From a virus, in the IMG/VR virus record IMGVR_UViG_3300015366_000116, positions 1-22,542 of that record: DNA of 22,542 nucleotides. One strand, given 5' to 3'. Under the pieces are notes generated by a model. That model was not told the DNA's origin. It saw only the letters and a list, made by a program, of their open reading frames with translations, and did not search any database. This document shows, piece by piece, positions 5,402 through 10,481 of the stretch. The translations under genes and the position numbers were made by a program. Within the stretch, counting starts at the first letter, position 1; each line of letters opens with the position of its first letter.

Positions 5402-5415
5402 ACCGAACATTCGGT
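5402..5415 (-). promoter_or_regulatory. 5' mRNA hairpin of the leftward operon
   Basis: On the minus strand ACCGAATGTTCGGT begins 7 nt after the -10, that is at the expected transcription start. As RNA it folds into ACCGA-AUGU-UCGGU (5 bp, AUGU loop). The same element with a different stem occurs at 6403 and 9000. Confidence 0.65.
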
Positions 5416-5443
5416 AAAGAGAACTTTACTAAAGAATTCTTTA
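5415..5443. promoter_or_regulatory. tandem operators TAAAG-N4-CTTTA
   Basis: Two inverted repeats lie one base apart: TAAAGAGAACTTTA (5415-5428), covering the -10, and TAAAGAATTCTTTA (5430-5443), filling the -35/-10 spacer. The second extends to a perfect 16-bp palindrome (5429-5444). Their centres are 15 bp apart. Position and symmetry fit a dimeric repressor that blocks RNA polymerase. Confidence 0.6.
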
Positions 5444-5451
5444 GATGTAAA
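5423..5451 (-). promoter_or_regulatory. leftward early promoter
   Basis: On the minus strand -35 TTTACA (5446-5451), 17-bp spacer, -10 TAAAGT (5423-5428). It drives the operon from 5382 leftward. The -35 and spacing are identical to those of the two rightward early promoters. Confidence 0.65.
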
Positions 5452-5753
5452 GAAATTTGTGCAAAAAAAACTATTTATTTTTATTTTGGTTTATTTTTGA
5501 CAATAGGTTCCCCAAGGGTGATAAGCCCACCATCCATTCAAGAACAAGCTTGCAGTCCTGAACTAATGCTTCCGAGGATAATGTTCAATCGTTTAAAGGG
5601 TTGTCTATCACCACTTGCCCTTAAAACTTGTGTAGTGCCCATTTAAGCCTACGTGGCTCATACCGGGTGCAGGTAGGCCAATCTATTCTTTCCAGCCGGC
5701 GATCTAACCGCTTTGCTATCGTGGGAAGTACGGATGAAGAATAGGATCGGCAA
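5452..5753. other. about 300 bp without a gene, possible RNA gene or origin
   Basis: No open frame with a convincing start covers this stretch. It begins with an A/T-rich tract (5462-5497). On the + strand TTGACA (5497-5502) and GATAAG (5520-5525), 17 bp apart, could form a promoter into the region. Inverted repeats include GCCTAC/GTAGGC (5647-5652 and 5673-5678) and CGAT/ATCG around 5700-5721. A 21-codon + frame at 5581 follows GAGGAT but is unlike a protein. A structured RNA or replication origin would both fit the position between operons; neither is shown. Confidence 0.4.
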
Positions 5754-5846
5754 TAAAAAAAGGCTTTAGTGGCAACTCTGTGATTAGACGGCTTAAGAAA
5801 ACGTTCTATTTATTTTCCTAAACCCACAAAATTGCCGCTAAAGCCT
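5754..5846 (-). terminator. long terminator hairpin after the Cro-like gene
   Basis: The 22-nt arms 5761-5782 and 5825-5846 pair with about two mismatches and one wobble (AGGCTTTAG...CTAAAGCCT), enclosing a 42-nt loop. On the minus strand the stem is followed at once by seven T (5761-5755), so it should end leftward transcripts from the Cro-like gene and keep them out of the operon at 5382. Confidence 0.68.
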
Positions 5847-5893
5847 AATATCATCGAGTGTCTAATTCCTCAACAACATAAATATATCATAAT

Positions 5894-6124
5894 TTACGGA
5901 ATAAACAACTCCGGCCAAATTAAATGCCAATTATTTGGAAAAAGCTTTTTTCTGCTTACTTTGCCGTTTGTTTCTTTTTCTATCGTGGCGGCTATCATCA
6001 TTAATGGTGCCGCCGGAATAGCGTTATTGTTGCGCCATTGGCATACAGCCTGAACCGATACGCCGCATATCTTGGCCACTTTTGCTGGCCTACCCAACAA
6101 ATCAATTATTTGTGCATCCGTCAT
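5894..6124 (-). CDS. Cro/YdaS-like helix-turn-helix regulator
   Basis: The 76 residues begin MTDAQIIDLLGRPAKVAKICGVSVQAVCQWRN, a helix-turn-helix (about residues 11-33), then IPAAPLMMIAATIEKETNGKVSRKKL and a C-terminal NWHLIWPEL, typical of Cro/YdaS-type single-domain phage repressors. It should bind palindromic operators as a dimer; the TAAAG-N4-CTTTA sites at the early promoters are the natural candidates (inference). AAGGAT precedes the start, which overlaps the upstream stop as ATGA. No partner CI-like repressor is seen. Confidence 0.82.
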   Translation of the reverse strand: MTDAQIIDLLGRPAKVAKICGVSVQAVCQWRNNNAIPAAPLMMIAATIEKETNGKVSRKKLFPNNWHLIWPELFIP

Positions 6125-6339
6125 TTATTTTCATCCTTAAATGGTTTGTAATTTAACGCACCGTTTTCATAAGTCCATGATGCCCCGCATTGACAATGAA
6201 CGGAATTAAGCAATGATTCAGGCTGCGCTAGTCTGGCTTTAATTGCTTGTATTGTTTCAACTTGTTTTGTTGTTTTGTCCATGTTCCATACGGAAATCAA
6301 CGCATCCAACGCTTGCTGTAATAGTTCACGATCAGTCAT
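6121..6339 (-). CDS. 72-aa phage protein with C-terminal Cys pair
   Basis: MTDRELLQQALDALISVW..........QAIKARLAQPE is the N-terminal pattern of a very common small phage protein of unknown function. The C-terminal part has HCQCGASWTYENGALNYKPF, which could be half of a metal site. It is the first gene of the leftward unit facing the 6367 promoter. Its leader (AAAGATGAAAATAA before ATG) is nearly the same as that of the next gene (AAGGATGAAAATAA), a small duplication. Confidence 0.7.
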   Translation of the reverse strand: MTDRELLQQALDALISVWNMDKTTKQVETIQAIKARLAQPESLLNSVHCQCGASWTYENGALNYKPFKDENK

Positions 6340-6356
6340 TTATTTTCATCTTTTAC

Positions 6357-6370
6357 TAAATATTTCTTTA
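6357..6370. promoter_or_regulatory. operator-like site overlapping the 6367 promoter
   Basis: TAAATATTTCTTTA matches TAAAG-N4-CTTTA at nine of ten arm positions and overlaps the -35 of the rightward promoter (6367-6372). It also lies in the leader of the divergent Cro-like unit. Confidence 0.4.
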
Positions 6371-6395
6371 CATTGGTTCAATCTTACTTTACATT
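6367..6395 (+). promoter_or_regulatory. first rightward early promoter
   Basis: -35 TTTACA (6367-6372), 17-bp spacer, -10 TACATT (6390-6395), then 7 nt to the 5' hairpin at 6403. It drives the operon starting at 6438. Confidence 0.62.
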
Positions 6396-6409
6396 CTTAA
6401 TTACGGCAA
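6381..6409 (-). promoter_or_regulatory. possible divergent promoter for the Cro-like unit
   Basis: On the minus strand TTGCCG (6404-6409) and TAAGAT (6381-6386), each 4/6 to consensus, are 17 bp apart. Its -35 falls inside the hairpin repeat of the opposite transcript, so the two promoters would interfere. The match is weak. Confidence 0.33.
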
Positions 6410-6418
6410 TGTTGCCGT
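6403..6418 (+). promoter_or_regulatory. 5' mRNA hairpin of the first rightward operon
   Basis: ACGGCAATGTTGCCGT begins 7 nt after the -10. As RNA it gives ACGGCA-AUGU-UGCCGU, a 6-bp stem with the same AUGU loop as at 5402 and 9000 but other stem bases. Confidence 0.65.
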
Positions 6419-6437
6419 GAGTAACAAAGGAAAAAAA

Positions 6438-6695
6438 ATGGAATTCAAATACGATATGGAACAAGACTATTTAGACCAATACAATGACCAGGTTCAAACC
6501 GAATTTCGGCTTGAAGAAATATTTGGCGCATTGGAACGTGCAGAGCCGTTGGATGATGAAGAAATAGCGTTACTTCGCCACTCTTGCGGTATGCCAAAAA
6601 AATCATTAACTCAAATTAAAGCAGAAGCGCAAAAACGGCTTTTGCGTGACATTTTTATTGATGCAACAAATAACTTAATTAAGGAAAAAAAATGA
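6438..6695 (+). CDS. 85-aa acidic early protein
   Basis: The first gene after the rightward promoter starts at ATG 6438 with AAAGG 7 nt upstream; a GTG at 6417 falls within the hairpin and is rejected. It reads MEFKYDMEQDYLDQYNDQVQ, FRLEEIFGALERAEPLDDEEIALLRHSCGMP, and a basic C-terminal half (KSLTQIKAEAQKRLLRDIF). The acidic N-terminus with basic helical end suggests a small adaptor or regulator, but no family is recognised. It overlaps the SSB-like gene as ATGA. Confidence 0.68.
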   Translation: MEFKYDMEQDYLDQYNDQVQTEFRLEEIFGALERAEPLDDEEIALLRHSCGMPKKSLTQIKAEAQKRLLRDIFIDATNNLIKEKK

Positions 6696-7333
6696 TCGTA
6701 GCCCGTCAAAACAGTACAAATAGCGATTTTAAATTACCACCAGCAGGTAGCTTTAGCGCACGTTTATATCGTTTAATCGATATTGGCACCCAAACCACCG
6801 AATGGATGGGTAAGAAAAAAATGCAGCGCAAAATCATTGCAATGTTTGAATTGCATGGTGAAGATAATGATGGCCAGCCATTGTTAACCAATGACGGTAA
6901 GCCATTAGTTGTGTCCAAACGCTATACATTGTCTTTAGATGAAAAGGCTACATTGCGTAAAGATTTGGAAGCTTGGCGTGGCCGTGCGTTTACCCAAGAA
7001 GAACTAGATGGTTTTAACCTAGAAGTGTTGCTAGGCAAATTTTGCATGGTATCCATTACGCATACAGAACATGATGGCAAACAATACGCCAACATTTCTA
7101 GCATTAGCCAAGTACCTTCTGCGCTTAAAAAATTAGGCGAACCAAAAGGTATTAACGAACTGATGATTTTTACGCTAGACCAATTTGATCAAGGTAAGTT
7201 TGAAAAGCTTTCAGAAGGCTTACAAGGCGTAATCAGAAAATCCGCTGAATACCGCAACATTTTTGAACCTAATTCACCACCTGTTTCTTCCTCACCAATG
7301 GAAGAAATGGATGATGATATACCTTTTAATTAG
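6692..7333 (+). CDS. single-stranded-DNA-binding-like protein
   Basis: The 213 residues match a phage family with PPAGSFSARLYRLIDIGTQTTEWMGKKKMQRKI near the N-terminus and VSKRYTLSLDEKATLRKDLEAWRGRAFTQEEL in the middle (about residues 74-105). The beta-rich N-terminal part is compatible with an OB fold. The last residues, MEEMDDDIPFN, repeat the acidic DDDIPF tip of bacterial SSB, which recruits partner enzymes. It would coat single-stranded DNA in replication or recombination together with the RecB-like nuclease downstream. The family is recognised; the binding activity is inferred from the tip and context. Confidence 0.7.
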   Translation: MIVARQNSTNSDFKLPPAGSFSARLYRLIDIGTQTTEWMGKKKMQRKIIAMFELHGEDNDGQPLLTNDGKPLVVSKRYTLSLDEKATLRKDLEAWRGRAFTQEELDGFNLEVLLGKFCMVSITHTEHDGKQYANISSISQVPSALKKLGEPKGINELMIFTLDQFDQGKFEKLSEGLQGVIRKSAEYRNIFEPNSPPVSSSPMEEMDDDIPFN

Positions 7334-7376
7334 AATGGGTCTATAATGGTTGTATTTCTAGGCAAGGATATACAAC

Positions 7377-7802
7377 ATGATTCATTCCAAAAAATGCTTT
7401 AAATGCCATACCGTTACGCCATTAACTGAATTTTATAAACACGCAGCAATGGCTGACGGTTATTTAAATAAATGCAAAAAATGTACTAAAAAAGATGCTT
7501 TGGAACATCGCATCAAAAACATAGAACGAATTAGGGAATACGACAGAATTAGAAGTAAAAATTCTGAACGCATGAAAATTGCTAGTGAAATTTCTAAAGC
7601 GTGGTATCAAGCAGATAAACGTAGATTGCAATGCCATAACGCAGTTACTCGTGCCGTTAAAAAAGGAACTTTAATTCGTTTGCCTTGTATTAGATGTGGT
7701 TCTAAAAAAAGTCTGGCGCATCATGAAAATTATGATGAACCTTTAAATGTTATGTGGCTATGTCAGCCATGCCACAAACAAAGACATAAGGAAATTAAAT
7801 GA
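7377..7802 (+). CDS. HNH endonuclease with zinc knuckle
   Basis: The 141 residues begin KKCFKCHTVTPLTEFYKH...GYLNKCKKC, two CxxC pairs forming a zinc knuckle (residues 7-36). The C-terminus has PCIRCGSKKSLAHHENYDEPLNVMWLCQPCHKQRHKEI, an HNH centre with its own Cys pairs (CIRC, CQPC) and the HH of the beta-beta-alpha-metal motif. It resembles free-standing phage HNH nucleases that nick DNA, some of them homing. AAGGATATACAAC precedes the ATG. A TATAAT at 7342-7347 without a clear -35 could add a local promoter. The ATGA overlap links it to the next gene. Confidence 0.82.
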   Translation: MIHSKKCFKCHTVTPLTEFYKHAAMADGYLNKCKKCTKKDALEHRIKNIERIREYDRIRSKNSERMKIASEISKAWYQADKRRLQCHNAVTRAVKKGTLIRLPCIRCGSKKSLAHHENYDEPLNVMWLCQPCHKQRHKEIK

Positions 7803-7993
7803 AATGTATTGAATGTAAATGGTTTGCTGGTACCGCTAACGATCAATATGGGGTTTGCAAACGCTACCCCATAGTCCAAAACAAAACGCAGCATGATTGG
7901 TGCGGTGAATATGTATCTAAGATATGTGAAATATCGGAAGCAGTTGCAGAACTCCAAGCAAAACGTGGAAGGAAGCCAAAAAATGATAATTAA
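7799..7993 (+). CDS. 64-aa four-cysteine small protein
   Basis: It begins MKCIECKWFAGTANDQYGVCKRYP, with DWCGEYV following. Cys3, Cys6, Cys20 and Cys35 form a four-Cys set typical of small zinc-ribbon or iron-sulphur-type proteins, a common phage family without known function. A basic end (AKRGRKPKNDN) resembles an AT-hook-like RGRKP, so DNA binding is plausible. It overlaps the HNH gene by 4 nt and the nuclease gene by 11 nt. Confidence 0.7.
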   Translation: MKCIECKWFAGTANDQYGVCKRYPIVQNKTQHDWCGEYVSKICEISEAVAELQAKRGRKPKNDN

Positions 7994-8771
7994 AGAACGT
8001 CAATCTGAATCTGGCCATTGGTACGGGCGTGATGGTAGCCCAGCCTATACAGTAATTGGTAAAAATGGCCAACCCCGCAATACAACGCTACGTGATGCCC
8101 GATCCCATGATTTGGTGCCTAGTGTTTCCGGTATCTTGAACGTGGCCGCCAAGCCAGGTTTGGATACTTGGAAGCAGCAGCAAGTATTGTTGGCTGCGTT
8201 AACCCTGCCCCGCCAAGAAAGTGAATCTGAAGAAAACTGGCTAGAACGGGTAATGATGGATTCTAAACAAACTGGCCGTGTAGCTGCTGAACGTGGAACT
8301 GCTATTCACGCAATTATTCAAGAATACTTTGAGGGTAAAGTAGTGCCTGAATATGCAGCTATGTGTGAACCGGTCAGGGAAGCCGTAGAAGCGCATTTTG
8401 GGAAGCTTTTGTACGTGCCTGAAGTATCCTTTGCCCATCCGCTTGGATACGGCGGTAAAGCCGATTTAATAGCCCAAGCTTCGCTTAATTTTGATGGCGT
8501 TTGCATTGACTTCAAAACCAAAGAAACAGAAGATATTTCTACGGCTGATGTTTATGCGGAACATGGTATGCAGTTGGCCGCATATCGTGAAGGCTTCAAA
8601 ATGCCAAAGGCTAGATGTGCCAATGTGTTTGTTGGCTACAAAATGGTTGGCGGCAACGTAGTGTTTACTGGCGTTAAATTGATTGAACATGATCCAATTA
8701 ACTTAGATCGTTATTGGCTGATGTTTACAAAATTGCTAGAGTTTTGGCAATTGAAGAACAATCATTCTTGA
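7983..8771 (+). CDS. PD-(D/E)XK nuclease, RecB/Cas4-like
   Basis: The 262 residues run from the ATG at 7983, which has GGAAGGAAGCC upstream; the frame to 7893 would overlap the previous gene by 100 nt. Motifs in order: RGTAIH (104-109), EVSFAHPLGYGGKADLI (147-163, Asp161), CIDFKTKE (174-181, Asp176/Lys178) and GMQLAAY (195-201). This is the RecB-type exonuclease order (H, D, DxK, QxxxY). It probably resects or trims DNA ends for phage recombination with the SSB-like protein. No CRISPR genes are near, so a Cas4 role is unlikely. Confidence 0.85.
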   Translation: MIIKERQSESGHWYGRDGSPAYTVIGKNGQPRNTTLRDARSHDLVPSVSGILNVAAKPGLDTWKQQQVLLAALTLPRQESESEENWLERVMMDSKQTGRVAAERGTAIHAIIQEYFEGKVVPEYAAMCEPVREAVEAHFGKLLYVPEVSFAHPLGYGGKADLIAQASLNFDGVCIDFKTKETEDISTADVYAEHGMQLAAYREGFKMPKARCANVFVGYKMVGGNVVFTGVKLIEHDPINLDRYWLMFTKLLEFWQLKNNHS

Positions 8772-8808
8772 TTCACGGGAAAAAGCGGATGCTATACCTG
8801 GATGGCGT

Positions 8809-8940
8809 ATGCCGGCCTTTCTTACCAGCGGCATTTATGATAGTGAAGCGAGTATCCCACCATTTTATAAAGCCGTTAACTGGACAGTAGAGGATGCAAC
8901 AATTTGGGAATTTTTCCAGTTTCTGCCCAATTTGCAATAG
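8809..8940 (+). CDS. doubtful 43-codon frame after the nuclease gene
   Basis: A frame open from 8764 reads ILDSREKADAIPGWRMP, AFLTSGIYDSEASIPPFYK, WTVEDATIWEFFQFLPNLQ, a protein-like composition. The only ATG (8809) has a poor ribosome site, so the upstream 15 codons would need ATT or another rare start, or a frame change from the nuclease gene. A competing 33-codon frame starts at ATG 8789. It could be a decayed gene. Confidence 0.28.
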   Translation: MPAFLTSGIYDSEASIPPFYKAVNWTVEDATIWEFFQFLPNLQ

Positions 8941-8960
8941 TTGCCAAATTTAGGCTTTTT
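8929..8960 (+). terminator. weak terminator before the second rightward promoter
   Basis: AATTTGCAA (8929-8937) pairs with TTGCCAAATT (8941-8950) with one bulged C and a 3-nt loop; five T follow at 8956-8960. The stem is A/T-rich. It stands between the nuclease operon and the promoter at 8965. Confidence 0.42.
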
Positions 8961-8964
8961 CTTA

Positions 8965-8993
8965 TTTACACGTAAAGCAATCTTTAGTATATT
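8965..8993 (+). promoter_or_regulatory. second rightward early promoter with operator
   Basis: -35 TTTACA (8965-8970), 17-bp spacer, -10 TATATT (8988-8993, 5/6). The spacer holds TAAAGCAATCTTTA (8973-8986), a TAAAG-N4-CTTTA operator in the same place as at the leftward promoter. It drives the genes from 9036 to 9834. Confidence 0.68.
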
Positions 8994-8999
8994 AACTCT

Positions 9000-9015
9000 A
9001 CCGCAATGTTGCGGT
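9000..9015 (+). promoter_or_regulatory. 5' mRNA hairpin of the second rightward operon
   Basis: ACCGCAATGTTGCGGT starts 6 nt after the -10. As RNA: ACCGCA-AUGU-UGCGGU, 6 bp with the conserved AUGU loop. It is followed by GATAAATAAAGGAATAAAAA and the first ATG, a leader nearly the same as that of the leftward operon. Confidence 0.66.
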
Positions 9016-9035
9016 GATAAATAAAGGAATAAAAA

Positions 9036-9425
9036 ATGAACCGTAAACAAAAATCACAAGCAGTTTGGACACATGAATTAGACAATACCAAAACGTTTGC
9101 AGAACAAGCAAATCATGACAAAATTGATTATAAATATGTAGCCAATGAAGCTTTAACCGGCATTATATTTGTGGCTGCTGTACTTGCTGCATTATTCTTA
9201 ACTGGCTGTTCAACGCCTGGCACCGTTTATAGCCAAGCACCTACCCAACAATTAGTATTGGATAAACAAGTTGCCGGCTTATCAAGAAATGAAATTATTA
9301 ACGGCGTTACTGAATGTGAGGGTGCAGGATTACGTGCCCATGTAATTACTACTAAACGATCAATTAATGGCTTTAGTGCTGATATACCAATTGAAGTAAC
9401 TTGTATGCCTAAGTACCGATATTAG
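9036..9425 (+). CDS. membrane-anchored or lipoprotein-like protein with internal LTGC
   Basis: The 129 residues have a hydrophilic 40-residue N-terminus, a hydrophobic segment (GIIFVAAVLAALFLTG, about 42-57) ending in LTGC, then STPGTVYSQAPTQQ and a soluble part with two Cys (ECEGAGL, VTCMP). LTGC looks like a lipobox, but the preceding 40 residues are far too long for a lipoprotein signal and there is no internal ATG. It is either a type II membrane protein or a fusion of a leader to an old lipoprotein. AAAGG precedes the ATG. Confidence 0.66.
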   Translation: MNRKQKSQAVWTHELDNTKTFAEQANHDKIDYKYVANEALTGIIFVAAVLAALFLTGCSTPGTVYSQAPTQQLVLDKQVAGLSRNEIINGVTECEGAGLRAHVITTKRSINGFSADIPIEVTCMPKYRY

Positions 9426-9433
9426 GGGTTTAA

Positions 9434-9637
9434 ATGGATGAATATATTTGGACAGCACCAGGCACCGATGTGACTATCCGGTGGCGTTTAAAAGGCTGGA
9501 TGCCGCCATCAGAACTAAAGGAATTTAGGGATAAATGGCGGTATTACCAAAATCTTCCATTACGTGGGTTGGATGATGTTGCAAAAAAACAATATGAACA
9601 AGTTTTACGTAAAGCAAAAGTAGAAAGAATTACATGA
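9434..9637 (+). CDS. 67-aa phage protein of unknown function
   Basis: The pattern YIWTAPGTDVTIRWRLKGWMPPSELKEFRDKWRYYQNLPLRGLDD..KKQYEQVLRKAKVERI is a small phage family I recognise, with no known role. It is basic, rich in Trp and Tyr, with a predicted beta N-terminus and helical C-terminus. It ends in an ATGA overlap with the next gene. Confidence 0.7.
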   Translation: MDEYIWTAPGTDVTIRWRLKGWMPPSELKEFRDKWRYYQNLPLRGLDDVAKKQYEQVLRKAKVERIT

Positions 9638-9834
9638 AAACTGCTAAAAAACCTGCTAAAAAAATTGAGCGCAAATGGATAGCAAAAGACAACAACATTT
9701 GTGATGATTGTTTTATTCAACGTTTCCCTGATTTTTCCTATGAAGGATCAACTGCGCTAACAATATGGCGCATGGCTTGGGAATTATCTAGGGAAACAAA
9801 AGAAAACGAAAAGCCGTTAATTAAACTTATTTAG
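9634..9834 (+). CDS. 66-aa basic protein, last gene of the rightward operon
   Basis: It begins MKTAKKPAKKIERKWIAK, then NICDDCFIQRFPDFSYEG and TALTIWRMAWELSRETKENEKP. A Lys/Ala-rich N-terminus precedes a CxxC pair; there is no recognised family. Its 3' end overlaps the opposite-strand gene by 8 nt. Confidence 0.66.
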   Translation: MKTAKKPAKKIERKWIAKDNNICDDCFIQRFPDFSYEGSTALTIWRMAWELSRETKENEKPLIKLI

Positions 9835-9979
9835 TTTTACGGTGAGCCTTACTCATAGGCTCACTTTCATGTTTCTTCAATTCTTTTTTCAATTCAAACA
9901 CGCCGCTACGCAATTGCATCATTTCTTTGTGTTCAGCTTTTTCGTGTTTTTTTGTTTCTTTGAAAAATTTGTCAGCCAT
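9827..9979 (-). CDS. 50-aa highly charged phage protein
   Basis: The short gene reads MADKFFKETKKHEKAEHKEM, then LRSGVFELKKELKKHESEP and ends MSKAHRKTK. A Lys/Glu/His-rich single helix, recognised as a small protein recurring in phages near lysis genes; function unknown. TTAGGGGCATAAA precedes the ATG, which lies one base after the lysozyme stop. Its 3' part contains the hairpin that probably terminates the opposite transcript. Confidence 0.68.
   Translation of the reverse strand: MADKFFKETKKHEKAEHKEMMQLRSGVFELKKELKKHESEPMSKAHRKTK
9842..9870 (+). terminator. rightward terminator inside the opposite gene
   Basis: GTGAGCC (9842-9848) pairs with GGCTCAC (9858-9864), a 7-bp stem with a 9-nt loop, followed by TTTCATGTTT. 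It begins 8 nt after the stop of the last rightward gene and lies within the coding part of the leftward 50-aa gene. The T-run is modest. Confidence 0.5.
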
Positions 9980-9980
9980 T

Positions 9981-10481
9981 TTATGCCCCTAAGTAAATTG
10001 CACGTTCATCATTCCTGCGCCTAACTAATCCTGGTTCTACCCTACCACCAGCCATCCTATAAAGCAAAAAAGCATCAGCAGCACCGTCAAAATCACCACG
10101 ATTATGCTTCATTCTAATGCTAGATTTTTGTAATGCGCCTAACCCTGCGTTAAATGCAAAACTGACCATAGCGTCAAACCGCCCTTGAGTAAGATTAGCA
10201 GGGCAATAACGTAATACGCCTCGTTCAAAACGTGCCAAATCATCCTGCAATATTTGATCAACTTCTGCATCAGTTAATGTCCTATTCCATTCCGCTGGGC
10301 ACGGTAACTTGCCAGCTTTCTTCGCTTCTTTGCGCTGATCCAACGTCATTTTCTGTTGTTCAATCGGCGCAATTAAATGGCCTACGCCGGTGGTCCACAA
10401 CAAAATGCTATCCAAATAAGGCTTTTTTCTTACGCCTTCATGGTGGCAAACATCTTGCCGGCCTTTAGCTGACATTTTCAT
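9981..10481 (-). CDS. GH24 lysozyme (endolysin)
   Basis: The 166 residues match T4/P22-type phage lysozymes. HHEGVRKKPYLDSILLWTTGVGH contains the catalytic Glu15, Asp24 and Thr30, spaced 9 and 6 as in T4 lysozyme (E11, D20, T26). FDAMVSFAFNAGLGALQKSS and RMAGGRVEPGLVRRRNDERAIYL are the conserved C-terminal lobe. It cuts the MurNAc-GlcNAc bond of peptidoglycan. There is no signal peptide or SAR segment, so release depends on a holin, which is encoded just upstream with an ATGA overlap. Confidence 0.93.
   Translation of the reverse strand: MKMSAKGRQDVCHHEGVRKKPYLDSILLWTTGVGHLIAPIEQQKMTLDQRKEAKKAGKLPCPAEWNRTLTDAEVDQILQDDLARFERGVLRYCPANLTQGRFDAMVSFAFNAGLGALQKSSIRMKHNRGDFDGAADAFLLYRMAGGRVEPGLVRRRNDERAIYLGA

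Noticed and set aside
5647-5726. 80-nt + strand segment with GCCTACG/CGTGGGA ends resembling a tRNA acceptor
   Set aside because: The inner arms do not pair and the T-loop motif is missing; chance or a different RNA fold.
5685-5735. tRNA-like sequence on the minus strand (TAGCAAAGCGGTTAGA, CTGGAAAG)
   Set aside because: A D-arm-like and an anticodon-loop-like piece are present, but no acceptor, anticodon stem or GGTTCGA T-arm can be formed at the right spacing.
6417-6437. GTG start for the first rightward gene
   Set aside because: The GTG is part of the 5' hairpin, near the transcription start; the ATG at 6438 follows AAAGG at a good distance.
7893-7982. 30-codon N-terminal extension of the RecB-like nuclease
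   Set aside because: It would overlap the four-Cys gene by about 100 nt; the ATG at 7983 has a GGAAGGAAG ribosome site.
7983-8771. Cas4 of a CRISPR system
   Set aside because: There are no cas genes or repeat arrays in the window, and the Cys cluster of Cas4 is absent.
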